Source: an uncultured Oscillospiraceae bacterium (lineage in GTDB: Bacteria; Bacillota; Clostridia; Oscillospirales; Oscillospiraceae). From it: a stretch of DNA of 11,621 bases. Made by a program: the position numbers and the translations under genes. The stretch is from positions 1 to 11,621 of the forward strand of contig CALWVX010000037.1 of the NCBI GenBank assembly GCA_944385065.1, given 5' to 3'. Shown piece by piece: positions 1 through 6,619 of the stretch. The notes below the pieces were generated by a model that ran no database searches, had not been told where the DNA came from, and saw only the letters and a list, made by a program, of their open reading frames with translations. Positions within the stretch are counted from its first letter, which is position 1, and every line of letters begins with the position of its first letter.

Positions 1-765
1 GGTGTACTGCTCCAGCTCGTCCCGGCCGGCCCCGGCCCGCTCCCGGCTCAGGTACTCCCGGGACATCTGGTTCTTCAAAATGCGCACCGGGGCGTTCACC
101 GAACGGCCGGTGACCACCGTGTCGCTGTCCTTGGCCTTCAGCACGGCCTGCTTGTAGTTGTCATGGATGGGGCACTCCTCGCTCACCAGCAGACAGGTGC
201 CCACCTGGGCCCCGCAGGCCCCCAGGGCGAAGGCCGCGGCCAGCTGCCGGCCGCTGGCAATGCCGCCGGCGGCGATGACGGGCAGATCGGTGCAGTCGCA
301 CACCTGGGGCACCAGAGCCATGGTGGTCAGCTCTCCCACATGGCCGCCGCTCTCGGTGCCCTCGGCGATGAAGCCGTCCACCCCCAGGGGGGCCAGACGC
401 TTGACCAGGGTGGTGGCCGCGATGACGGGGAATACCTTGATCCCGGCCTCTTTCCAGGCGGGGATATACTGGCTGGGCACACCGGCTCCGGTGGTGACGA
501 TCTTCACGCCCTCCTCCACCACCACCTTGGCGATCTCCAGGGCGGCGGGGTTCATGAGCATGATGTTCACGCCGAAGGGCTTGTCCGTCAGAGCCTTGCA
601 CCGGCGGATGTGGTCCCGGACGCTCTCCGCGTCCATGCCGCCCGCCCCGATCAGGCCCAGGGCCCCGGCGTTGGACACGGCGGCGGCAAACTCGCCGGTG
701 GCGATGTTGGCCATGCCGCCCTGAATAATGGGGAACTCGGTCCCCAGCAGCTCGTTGAGTCTCAT
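1..765 (-). CDS. fabK: Enoyl-ACP reductase II (FabK), C-terminal end outside window
   Basis: FabK is the FMN-dependent NAD(P)H enoyl-ACP reductase that completes each round of type II fatty acid elongation in the cytoplasm. It replaces FabI in many Firmicutes. The 255 visible codons are open to the left edge, and the family is about 310-325 aa, so roughly 60 residues are missing. Visible signatures are the N-terminal FPIIQGGMA (11-19), KPFGVNIML (62-70), TTGAG (91-95), IAEGTESGGH (133-142) with the family's catalytic His (His142), and VIAAGGIASG (163-172). The order and spacing match streptococcal FabK closely. The start is fixed by AAGGAG 9 nt upstream of the ATG, 13 nt after the fabH stop. 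It is the last visible gene of the fatty acid operon. A 2-nitropropane dioxygenase-like flavoprotein is the only real alternative, and the setting makes that unlikely. Confidence 0.95.
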   Translation of the reverse strand, partial: MRLNELLGTEFPIIQGGMANIATGEFAAAVSNAGALGLIGAGGMDAESVRDHIRRCKALTDKPFGVNIMLMNPAALEIAKVVVEEGVKIVTTGAGVPSQYIPAWKEAGIKVFPVIAATTLVKRLAPLGVDGFIAEGTESGGHVGELTTMALVPQVCDCTDLPVIAAGGIASGRQLAAAFALGACGAQVGTCLLVSEECPIHDNYKQAVLKAKDSDTVVTGRSVNAPVRILKNQMSREYLSRERAGAGRDELEQYT

Positions 766-778
766 GTCGATCTTCTCC

Positions 779-1717
779 TTACCATTTGAACAGCGTGCCC
801 GCCCAGGTCAGGCCGCCGCCGAAGCCCACGGCAAGCACCCGCATTCCCGGCTTCAGCTCGCCGGCCTGCGCCAGCTCGTCCAGGGCGATGGGAATGCTGG
901 CCGCCGAGGTATTGCCGTACCGCTCCATATTTTTATAAAACAGCCCCTCCCGGGCGCCCAGCTTTTTCGCCACATGGTCCAGAATCCGGCCGTTGGCCTG
1001 GTGACAGATCACCCAGTCCAGGTCGTTGAGGGCGCAGCCCTCCGCCTCCAGCAGCTGGCGGATGGATTTCTCCACCACCTCCACCGCAAAGCGGAACACG
1101 GCGCGGCCGTCCATATAGAGCAGCGTGGGATCCGGGCCCGGGCCCAGGGCGTGAATGGTGTCCCAGTCCCCCCGGCTGCCCGTCACCGTGTGCCAGACGG
1201 CGTCCTCCTGCCGCTCCATGACCACCGCGCCCGCCCCGTCTCCGAAGAGGATAAAGGTGCTCCGGTCGTTCCGGTCGGCCACCCGGCTGATGACCTCGCA
1301 GCCGATCAGCAGGGCGTAGGGCCTGGGGGCGTCGGCCAGCAGGGCGTGGGCCGTCTTCATGCCGTAGAGAAACCCGGCGCAGGCGGCGTTCAGGTCAAAG
1401 CAGATGGTGTCCTCCTGCAGCCCCAGCCGCTTCTGCATCTGGCAGGCGGTGGAGGGGGTGGCAAAGTCGGGGGTGAAGGTGGCCACCAGGCAGACCCCGA
1501 TGTCCTCCGGCTTCAGCCCGGCGCGCTCCATGGCCTGCCGGGCGGCCTGTTCGGCCAGGTCCGCCCCCCGCTCTCCCTGGCAGTAGTATCGGCTGTGGAT
1601 GCCGGTGCGGGTGAAAATCCACTCGTCGCTGGTCTCCACCATGCTGCACATGTCTTCGTTGGTGACCACCCGGCTGGGCATTGCCCGCCCGGTGGCCAGA
1701 ATATGGGGTGCGCTCAT
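779..1717 (-). CDS. fabH: 3-oxoacyl-ACP synthase III (KAS III)
   Basis: FabH condenses an acyl-CoA primer with malonyl-ACP to start fatty acid synthesis. The 312-aa product is normal length for the family. The thiolase-fold catalytic triad is present: Cys113 in NAACAGFLYG, His239 in ICHQANGRIL and Asn269 in YGNTSAAS. The C-terminal glycine-rich loop GFGGGLTWA (298-306) and the N-terminal SDEWIFTRTGI (30-40) are also present. The reading frame is open further upstream, to 2152, but the true start is the ATG at 1717. That start has GGAGGA a few bases upstream and overlaps the accA stop as ATGA (1714-1717), suggesting translational coupling. Primer preference (acetyl or branched chain) cannot be read from sequence alone. 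No anomaly is seen. Confidence 0.96.
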   Translation of the reverse strand: MSAPHILATGRAMPSRVVTNEDMCSMVETSDEWIFTRTGIHSRYYCQGERGADLAEQAARQAMERAGLKPEDIGVCLVATFTPDFATPSTACQMQKRLGLQEDTICFDLNAACAGFLYGMKTAHALLADAPRPYALLIGCEVISRVADRNDRSTFILFGDGAGAVVMERQEDAVWHTVTGSRGDWDTIHALGPGPDPTLLYMDGRAVFRFAVEVVEKSIRQLLEAEGCALNDLDWVICHQANGRILDHVAKKLGAREGLFYKNMERYGNTSAASIPIALDELAQAGELKPGMRVLAVGFGGGLTWAGTLFKW

Positions 1718-2538
1718 GCTTCCTCCTCTCCGGCGGCGGGCAGATCCCGCCCCATCGCCCGGAACATCTGATACCGCTGCTGGACCAGCACCCGGGGGCT
1801 GAGTTTGTCCAGGGCGGCCAGCTCCTTGCGCAGGGCGGCGTCCACCGTGCGGAAGGTGGCCTCCCAATCGGTGTGGGCGCCCCCTTCGGGCTCCCGCAGG
1901 ACCCCCTGGACGATGCCGCCCCGGCGCAGGTCCTGGGCGGTCAGCTTCATCACGGCGCAGGCCTCCCCGCTGCGGGAGGAGTCCTTCCACAGGATGGAGG
2001 CAAACCCCTCGGGGGAGAGCACCGAGTACACCGCGTGCTCCAGCATGAGCACCCGGTTGGCCACTCCCAGAGCCAGCGCCCCGCCGCTGCTCCCCTCGCC
2101 GGTGACAACGGCGATGGTGGGCACGGTGAGGGAACTCATCAGGGCCAGGCACCGGGCAATGGCCTCTCCCTGTCCCCGCTCTTCCGCCTCTTTTCCCGGG
2201 TAGGCCCCCGGGGTGTCAATAAACGTGATAATGGGCCGGCCGAACTTCTCCGCCTGCTTCATCAGCCGCTGGGCCTTGCGGTAGCCCTCGGGCCCGGGCA
2301 TGCCGAAGTTGCAGGTGAGGTTCTCCTCCAGATTCTTTCCCTTCCGGTGCCCGACAATGGTCACCGGGCGGCCGTGAAAGCGGGCGATGCCGCCCAGAAT
2401 GCTGGCGTCCTCCCGGCACAGCCGGTCCCCCCGCTGCTCGAAGAAGTCGGTGAACAGGGCCTGGATAAAGTCCGCGGTGCCCGGGCGCTCCGGGTTGCGG
2501 GCCAGCTTGACCTTTTCCTCCGGTGTATAGGCGCTCAT
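1714..2538 (-). CDS. accA: Acetyl-CoA carboxylase carboxyltransferase subunit alpha
   Basis: AccA and AccD form the carboxyltransferase that moves CO2 from biotin on AccB to acetyl-CoA, giving malonyl-CoA. The 274-aa protein is a crotonase-fold carboxyltransferase. It carries HRKGKN (64-69), FGMPGPEGYRKA (78-89), FIDTPGAYPG (106-115) and the glycine-rich oxyanion motif GEGSSGGALALG (147-158), followed by YSVLSPEGFASILWKD (171-186). It is shorter than the roughly 319-aa E. coli protein, mainly because the N-terminal extension is reduced, as in many Firmicutes. The ATG at 2538 overlaps the accD stop (ATGA, 2535-2538), with an AAGGGGGG ribosome binding site inside the end of accD. Its own stop overlaps the fabH start. 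Equimolar output with AccD through coupled translation is an inference. Confidence 0.96.
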   Translation of the reverse strand: MSAYTPEEKVKLARNPERPGTADFIQALFTDFFEQRGDRLCREDASILGGIARFHGRPVTIVGHRKGKNLEENLTCNFGMPGPEGYRKAQRLMKQAEKFGRPIITFIDTPGAYPGKEAEERGQGEAIARCLALMSSLTVPTIAVVTGEGSSGGALALGVANRVLMLEHAVYSVLSPEGFASILWKDSSRSGEACAVMKLTAQDLRRGGIVQGVLREPEGGAHTDWEATFRTVDAALRKELAALDKLSPRVLVQQRYQMFRAMGRDLPAAGEEEA

Positions 2539-3389
2539 GTCCGTCCCCCCTTCTCATGCAGGGCCAGCAGCTGGGAGAGCACCTGCCGCCACTGACTTCT
2601 GGGCACGATCTGGTCCAGGAATCCGTGGTCCAGCAGATACTCCGCGCGCTGAAAGCCCTCGGGCAGCTTCTCGCCGATGGTCTGCTCGATGACCCGGGGA
2701 CCGGCAAACCCGATCAGCGCCCCGGGTTCGGCCAGCATGATGTCCCCCAGGGAGGCAAAGCTGGCCGTCACCCCGCCGGTGGTGGGGTGGGTCAGGCAGG
2801 AGATGTAAAGCCCGCCCTTCTCCTGAAAGCGCTGGATGGCGGCGGCGGTCTTGGCCATCTGCATGAGGGAGAAGATCCCCTCCTGCATCCGGGCCCCGCC
2901 GCTGGCGGCAAACAGGATCAGGGGCAGCTTGTGCCGCTGGGCGTACTCGGCGGCCCGGGTGACCTTCTCCCCCACCGCCGTGCCCATGCTGGCCATGATA
3001 AAGCGGCTGTCCATCACGCCGAAAACCGCCCTGTGTCCCTCAATGGACCCCAGTGCGGTTACAACGGCGTCGTTCAGCCCGGTCTCCTCCTGGGTGGCGC
3101 GCAGCTTGGCGGGATAGCCGGGGAACCCCAGGGGGTTGGCCGGCTGGAGCTTCTCGTCCAGCTCCTGGAAGGTGCCCGGGTCCAGAATCAGGGACAGCCG
3201 GTAGTATGCCCCGATGGGGGCGTGCCAGCCGCACTTGGGGCACACCTGATCGCTGCGGTTCCAGTCCAGCGCGGAGCTCTCCGCCCCGCAGTTCCTGCAG
3301 GCAACCCGGCGGCCGGCGGCCACCTTTCCCTCCCGCATGGCCTGATAGGTCAGCAGCCGGTCTCTCCGGCGGGCAAAAAACTGGTTCAT
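2535..3389 (-). CDS. accD: Acetyl-CoA carboxylase carboxyltransferase subunit beta
   Basis: AccD is the zinc-binding beta subunit of the acetyl-CoA carboxylase carboxyltransferase and pairs with AccA. The 284-aa product has the diagnostic N-terminal zinc ribbon, Cys31-X2-Cys34-X15-Cys50-X2-Cys53. The crotonase-like domain follows: NDAVVTALGSIEGH (106-119), ASGGARMQEG (162-171), TGGVTASFASLGD (204-216) and IGFAGPRVIEQTI (226-238). These elements build the acetyl-CoA and biotin pockets in known structures. The ATG at 3389 sits in an ATGA overlap with accC, and a GGAGG lies directly upstream inside the last accC codons. Length is normal, slightly shorter than the E. coli protein at the C-terminus. 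The gene is intact. Confidence 0.97.
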   Translation of the reverse strand: MNQFFARRRDRLLTYQAMREGKVAAGRRVACRNCGAESSALDWNRSDQVCPKCGWHAPIGAYYRLSLILDPGTFQELDEKLQPANPLGFPGYPAKLRATQEETGLNDAVVTALGSIEGHRAVFGVMDSRFIMASMGTAVGEKVTRAAEYAQRHKLPLILFAASGGARMQEGIFSLMQMAKTAAAIQRFQEKGGLYISCLTHPTTGGVTASFASLGDIMLAEPGALIGFAGPRVIEQTIGEKLPEGFQRAEYLLDHGFLDQIVPRSQWRQVLSQLLALHEKGGRT

Positions 3390-4786
3390 TCCTCCCCCTC
3401 CCTGTCATCTGTCAAGCGCTCACAGGTCCGGGCCAGCTCCAGCAGCCGGTCCAGATTCTGATCCAGATAGCCGGTGTCGTACTCTCCCCGGACAAAATCG
3501 GCGTCGTGCATAATCAAATGGGCCAGCGAGGCGTTGGTGGGATACCCCTCGATGACCAGCTCCTCCAGGCACCGGCGCATGCGCCGAACAGCGTCCAGGC
3601 GGGTGGGCGCCCAGGCGAGCACCTTGGCCACCAGAGAGTCGTAATAGGGAGACACCTCGTACCCCGGATACAGGGCCGTATCCACCCGCACGCCGGGCCC
3701 GCCGGGCAGGTGGAGGAACTCCGTCTTCCCCGGGCAGGGCCGGAACCCGTGCTCCGGGTCCTCGGCGTTGATCCGGCACTCGATGGCGTGGCCGTGGGGC
3801 TCCACCTGCTCCTGGGTGAAGGACAGGGGGAGGCCGGCCGCCACCCGCAGCTGCTCCCGGACCAGGTCGATGCCGGTGACCAGCTCGGTGACCGGGTGCT
3901 CCACCTGGATGCGGGTATTCATCTCGATAAAATAAAACTGGCCGTCGGGGGCCAGGACAAATTCCACCGTCCCCGCGCCCACATAGCCGGCGGCCTTCGC
4001 CACCGCCACCGCGGCCCGGCCCATCTCATCCCGCAGCTGGGGGGTGAGGGCCCGGGAGGGAGACTCCTCGATCAGCTTCTGCCGGCGGCGCTGGATGGAG
4101 CAGTCCCGCTCCCCCAGGTGCACCACATGGCCCTGCTGATCGCCCATAATCTGAAATTCAATGTGCCGGGGGTTGAGGACCAGCTTCTCCAGGTACATCT
4201 CCCCGTCGCCGAAACAGGCCACGGCCTCGGCCTGGGCGGCGGCGAATGCCTCCTTGCAGCCCTCGGGCCCGTTCACCTGTCTCATGCCCCGGCCTCCGCC
4301 GCCGGCGGACGCCTTCAGCAGCACGGGCCAGCCCACCCGGTCCCCCAGCGTTTTGGCCTGCCGGGCGTTCTTCACCGCTCCGTCCGAGCCCGGAACCACC
4401 GGCACGCCGGCCGACTGGGCCAGAGCGCGGGCGGCCGACTTGCTGCCCAGCTTCCGGATCACGTCGCCGGAGGGGCCGATATACTTCAGCCCCGCCTCCG
4501 CCACCCGGTCGGCAAACTCGGGGTTCTCCGAGAGAAAGCCGTACCCCGGGTGGACGGCGTCGCAGCCCGTCGCCCGGGCCGCCGAGAGCAGCGCCTCCTG
4601 ATTGAGGTAGCTCTCCGCCGCCTTAGCCGGGCCGATGCAGATGGCCCGGGTGGCCAGCTGGGCGTGGATGGCGTTCTCGTCGGCGGCGGAGTAGACCGCC
4701 ACCGTCTCGATGCCAAGCTCCCGGCAGGCCCGGATCACCCGCAGGGCGATTTCCCCCCGGTTTGCCACCAGAACACGCTTCAGCAT
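3386..4786 (-). CDS. accC: Biotin carboxylase subunit of acetyl-CoA carboxylase
   Basis: AccC uses ATP and bicarbonate to carboxylate the biotin on AccB. The 466-aa protein starts with the typical biotin carboxylase N-domain, MLKRVLVANRGEIALR. It has HPGYGFLSEN (79-88) and an ATP-grasp domain with Lys116, Lys159 and the glycine loop KASAGGGGRGMR (158-169). RDCSIQRRRQKLIEE (227-241) and EMNTRIQVEHPVTE (288-301), which holds Glu288, Asn290, Arg292 and Glu296, follow. The numbering matches E. coli BC at these sites, so the enzyme is expected to be active. It is about 17 residues longer than the E. coli protein, with an acidic tail. The ribosome binding site GGAGGG lies in the last accB codons, 9 nt before the ATG. 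Pyruvate carboxylase is excluded because the ORF contains only the biotin carboxylase module. Confidence 0.97.
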   Translation of the reverse strand: MLKRVLVANRGEIALRVIRACRELGIETVAVYSAADENAIHAQLATRAICIGPAKAAESYLNQEALLSAARATGCDAVHPGYGFLSENPEFADRVAEAGLKYIGPSGDVIRKLGSKSAARALAQSAGVPVVPGSDGAVKNARQAKTLGDRVGWPVLLKASAGGGGRGMRQVNGPEGCKEAFAAAQAEAVACFGDGEMYLEKLVLNPRHIEFQIMGDQQGHVVHLGERDCSIQRRRQKLIEESPSRALTPQLRDEMGRAAVAVAKAAGYVGAGTVEFVLAPDGQFYFIEMNTRIQVEHPVTELVTGIDLVREQLRVAAGLPLSFTQEQVEPHGHAIECRINAEDPEHGFRPCPGKTEFLHLPGGPGVRVDTALYPGYEVSPYYDSLVAKVLAWAPTRLDAVRRMRRCLEELVIEGYPTNASLAHLIMHDADFVRGEYDTGYLDQNLDRLLELARTCERLTDDREGEE

Positions 4787-4789
4787 GGC

Positions 4790-5221
4790 TTACACCCTCC
4801 GCACGCGGAACAGGGGCTGACCGTAGCCCACCGCGCTGTCGTTGTCCGCCAGAATCTCCTCCACCACGCAGTCGGCGGGGGCGGGGATCTCGCTCATCAT
4901 CTTCATGGCCTCAATCAGGCACATGGTCTCCCCCTTTTTCACCTGCTTGCCCACGGTGACAAAAGGCGCCGCTCCCGGCTCAGAGGCGGCGTAGAAGGTG
5001 CCCACCAGGGGGGCGGTGACCAGCTCTCCCTCCTGCGCCCCGGCCTGGGGAGCGGCCTGCTCCGCCGGCACGGGGGCCGCCGGAGCGGCAGGGGCGGCGG
5101 GGGCGGCCGCGGTCAGCTCCCGGCACAGGACCACGGACTCGTCCTCCCGGGTCCACTCCAGCCGGGTCAGGCCGCTGGCCTGAAACCGCCCCATCAGTTC
5201 ATAGATCTGCTCAAGCTCCAT
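4790..5221 (-). CDS. accB: Biotin carboxyl carrier protein of acetyl-CoA carboxylase (BCCP)
   Basis: BCCP carries the covalently bound biotin between AccC and the AccAD carboxyltransferase. The 143-aa product has three parts: an N-terminal segment (1-35, MELEQIYELMGRFQASGL), a flexible Ala/Pro/Gln linker (about 37-64, with APAAPAAPAAP), and the biotinyl domain (about 66-143). In the last part, VTAPLVGTFY and the biotinylation motif EAMKM are clear, with Lys107 as the predicted acceptor. The length agrees with other BCCPs. The gene lies 18 nt after the acpP stop and ends 3 nt before accC. Its ribosome binding site is weak or long-spaced: GAAAGG lies about 12 nt upstream. Initiation may therefore depend partly on readthrough of ribosomes from acpP; this is an inference. 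Confidence 0.96.
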   Translation of the reverse strand: MELEQIYELMGRFQASGLTRLEWTREDESVVLCRELTAAAPAAPAAPAAPVPAEQAAPQAGAQEGELVTAPLVGTFYAASEPGAAPFVTVGKQVKKGETMCLIEAMKMMSEIPAPADCVVEEILADNDSAVGYGQPLFRVRRV

Positions 5222-5239
5222 ACACGCGCTCGGCCTTTC

Positions 5240-5476
5240 TTACTGCTTCTGGCTGTTCAGATAGTCGATAATATCCTGAACGGTCTTGATCTTCTCCATA
5301 TCCTCGTCGGCAATGCCCACGCCGAAGGCCTCCTCAAAGGCCATGGACAGCTCCACCGCCTCCAGGGAGTCGGCCTCCAGGTCCTCGAACAGGTTGGTCT
5401 CAGGCTTCACATCGTCCTGGTCGCAGCTGATGGTGTTGACAATAATATCCCGAACATTCTCAAAGGTGATCTCCAT
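5240..5476 (-). CDS. acpP: Acyl carrier protein
   Basis: ACP holds the growing acyl chain as a thioester on a 4'-phosphopantetheine arm. The 78-aa acidic helical protein has the canonical attachment motif EADSLEAVEL, with Ser37 as the modified residue. FEDLEADS and AFEEAFGVGIADEDMEKIKT are typical of bacterial ACP helices II and III. The frame is open upstream to an ATG at 5515. I chose the ATG at 5476 because AGGGAG lies 9 nt upstream and the resulting protein has normal ACP length. The alternative start would add basic residues (MRKKSKYERERL), which are foreign to ACPs. It is the first gene of the fatty acid operon, which fits the usual need for abundant ACP. Confidence 0.96.
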   Translation of the reverse strand: MEITFENVRDIIVNTISCDQDDVKPETNLFEDLEADSLEAVELSMAFEEAFGVGIADEDMEKIKTVQDIIDYLNSQKQ

Positions 5477-5514
5477 AGGTAAACGCTCCCTTTCATATTT
5501 CGACTTTTTTCTCA

Positions 5515-5548
5515 AGCATTTTATCTAAAATATTTGAACTAAAATGCT
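5515..5548 (-). promoter_or_regulatory. Inverted repeat at transcription start of the fatty acid operon, candidate operator
   Basis: A perfect 9-bp inverted repeat, AGCATTTTA (5515-5523) and TAAAATGCT (5540-5548), is separated by 16 bp. It begins at the position expected for transcription start, 7 bp past the -10 box. Inside it lie direct copies of CTAAAAT (5525-5531 and 5539-5545) and an imperfect 14-bp dyad (5524-5537) with nearly the same centre. A bound repressor here would block initiation or promoter escape. As RNA it could form a 9-bp stem in the leader, but no U-tract follows, so an intrinsic attenuator is unlikely. The sequence does not match the FapR or FabT consensus operators. Confidence 0.5.
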
Positions 5549-5555
5549 CGATAGT

Positions 5556-5583
5556 ATTATATCGGGCCGCAGGGAAAAGTCAA
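5556..5583 (-). promoter_or_regulatory. Sigma-70-type promoter of the acpP-acc-fab operon
   Basis: Read on the minus strand, there is a -35 TTGACT (5578-5583), a 16-bp spacer and a perfect -10 TATAAT (5556-5561). This is close to the housekeeping consensus. The predicted start is near 5549, giving a leader of about 70 nt to the acpP ATG. The segment from about 5480 to 5583 is strikingly AT-rich in an otherwise GC-rich window, which fits a control region. No clear intrinsic terminator of the upstream lysR gene is seen between 5584 and 5671, so some readthrough from lysR is possible. Confidence 0.8.
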
Positions 5584-5671
5584 GTCCCATTCTCTCTGGC
5601 AGACTCCCAAATTTCCCCCGCGGCCCTGTGCGCTTTTCTCTCAATTCCACAGAAATATTCCCCGGCCCGTC

Positions 5672-6550
5672 TCAGTTCCAGGCCCGGAAGAACCGGATCG
5701 CCTCCTCCAGCAGGGGGGAGGCGGCGTCCCGCCGCCAGGCCACCCCCACCTCCTTTAAAATAGGCTCCTTCAGCTTCAGCTCCACCACGCCGTCCACCGA
5801 GTGGGACTTGAACTCCTCCGAGGGGAGAAAGGCCACCCCCAGCCCGCCCCGGACCATGTACAGTCCGGTGGTGGGGCTGCCGGAACGGCAGACGATGTTG
5901 GGCTCGAACCCGGCCAGACGGCAGGCCTCCAGACACAGCTGGGCGGCCACCTGCCCCGTCTGGTGGAAGATGAAGCGCTCGCCGCGCAGGTCCCGGAGGC
6001 TGACCTCCCCCGCCCGGGCCATGGGGTGAAGCCGGGGGACCGCCAGGGAATAGCGGTCCTCCCCCAGCTTGACAAACTCCAGCCCGGCGGGCAGGCCCCC
6101 CGCGGGCCGGTTCACAAAGGCCAGATCCATCCGCCGCTCCACCAGCGCGTCGGCCAGGCGGTAGGTGCCGTCCTGCACAATGTTGACTGAGATATCCGGG
6201 TAGCTGCTGCAGAAGGCGGACAGCATGTCGCCGAAGTCGATGCACTGCAGACTGGTGATGATCCCCAGCGTGAGATTACCCTTGCGCAGGCCGGCGTACA
6301 GGGCCATCTCCTCCTGCAGGGCCTGGGCCCCCCGCAGGATCTCCCGGGCCCGGGAGACAAACTCCCGACCCGCCTGGGTGAGCGAGGCCCCTCTGGGTCC
6401 CCGGTCAAACAGCGTCACCCCCAGCTCCCGCTCCAGCCGGGCGATCTGCTGGGACAGCGCCGGCTGCCCCACATGGCAGCTCTGGGCCGCCAGCGAGAAG
6501 TTTCCCGCGTCGGCCACCGCCAGCACATAGCTCATGGTGTTCAGGTCCAT
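5672..6550 (-). CDS. LysR-family transcriptional regulator
   Basis: This is a 292-aa cytoplasmic DNA-binding regulator of normal LysR-type length. The N-terminal winged helix-turn-helix is clear: MDLNTMSYVLAVADAGNFSL, then AAQSCHVGQPALSQQIARLE with GVTLFDR and LTQAGREF (about residues 1-66). A linker helix follows (about 67-90) and then the effector-binding domain (about 91-290), beginning GNLTLGIITSLQ and containing GGLGVAFLPSEEF (235-247). I chose the ATG at 6550 because AGGTG lies just upstream and the protein then begins like other LysR members. An ATG at 6580 would only add ten atypical residues. It lies upstream of the fatty acid operon, with about 195 nt between the two coding regions, and 69 nt after the VWA gene, all in one direction. 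LysR proteins often control neighbours, but usually divergent ones, so its target and effector remain unknown. Confidence 0.9.
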   Translation of the reverse strand: MDLNTMSYVLAVADAGNFSLAAQSCHVGQPALSQQIARLERELGVTLFDRGPRGASLTQAGREFVSRAREILRGAQALQEEMALYAGLRKGNLTLGIITSLQCIDFGDMLSAFCSSYPDISVNIVQDGTYRLADALVERRMDLAFVNRPAGGLPAGLEFVKLGEDRYSLAVPRLHPMARAGEVSLRDLRGERFIFHQTGQVAAQLCLEACRLAGFEPNIVCRSGSPTTGLYMVRGGLGVAFLPSEEFKSHSVDGVVELKLKEPILKEVGVAWRRDAASPLLEEAIRFFRAWN

Positions 6551-6582
6551 GGTGTCACCTCTTGAAAATAGTCGTGCCATAT

Positions 6583-6598
6583 CCCCGCCGCGGCGGGG
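6583..6598. repeat. 16-bp perfect GC palindrome between VWA gene and lysR
   Basis: CCCCGCCGCGGCGGGG is a perfect palindrome in the 69-nt gap, 33 nt before the lysR ATG. As RNA it could fold into a 6-bp stem with a CGCG loop. No T-run follows on the minus strand (ATATGG comes next), so it is not a standard intrinsic terminator. It could be a weak stop signal after the ATPase-VWA unit or an operator for lysR. Such palindromes also arise more easily in GC-rich DNA. Confidence 0.4.
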
Positions 6599-6619
6599 TC
6601 CAAACCAGTCCCGGCTCCC

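Noticed and set aside
3053..5482. An 809-codon open frame on the plus strand opposite accD, accC, accB and acpP
   Set aside because: It runs antisense to five genes with full family motifs. Its predicted protein is low-complexity (Gly, His, Gln, Leu, Pro) with no domain, which is the usual shadow of GC-rich coding DNA with few stops.
5240..5515. Longer acyl carrier protein starting at the ATG at 5515
   Set aside because: It would add a basic N-terminus foreign to ACPs and lacks a ribosome binding site, while the ATG at 5476 has AGGGAG at good spacing.
5515..5548. FapR or FabT binding site in the fatty acid operon leader
   Set aside because: Only one FapR-like half-site (TTAGTTC) and one TTTGA are present, without the mirror halves those regulators need. 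I kept it as an unassigned inverted repeat.
5515..5548. Intrinsic attenuator or riboswitch in the acpP leader
   Set aside because: The possible stem is AT-rich and is followed on the transcript by GAGAAAAAAG rather than a U-tract. The leader of about 70 nt is too short for the known riboswitch classes I could recognise.
6583..6598. Standard Rho-independent terminator after the VWA gene
   Set aside because: There is a GC hairpin but no T-run in the following bases, so only a palindrome is reported.
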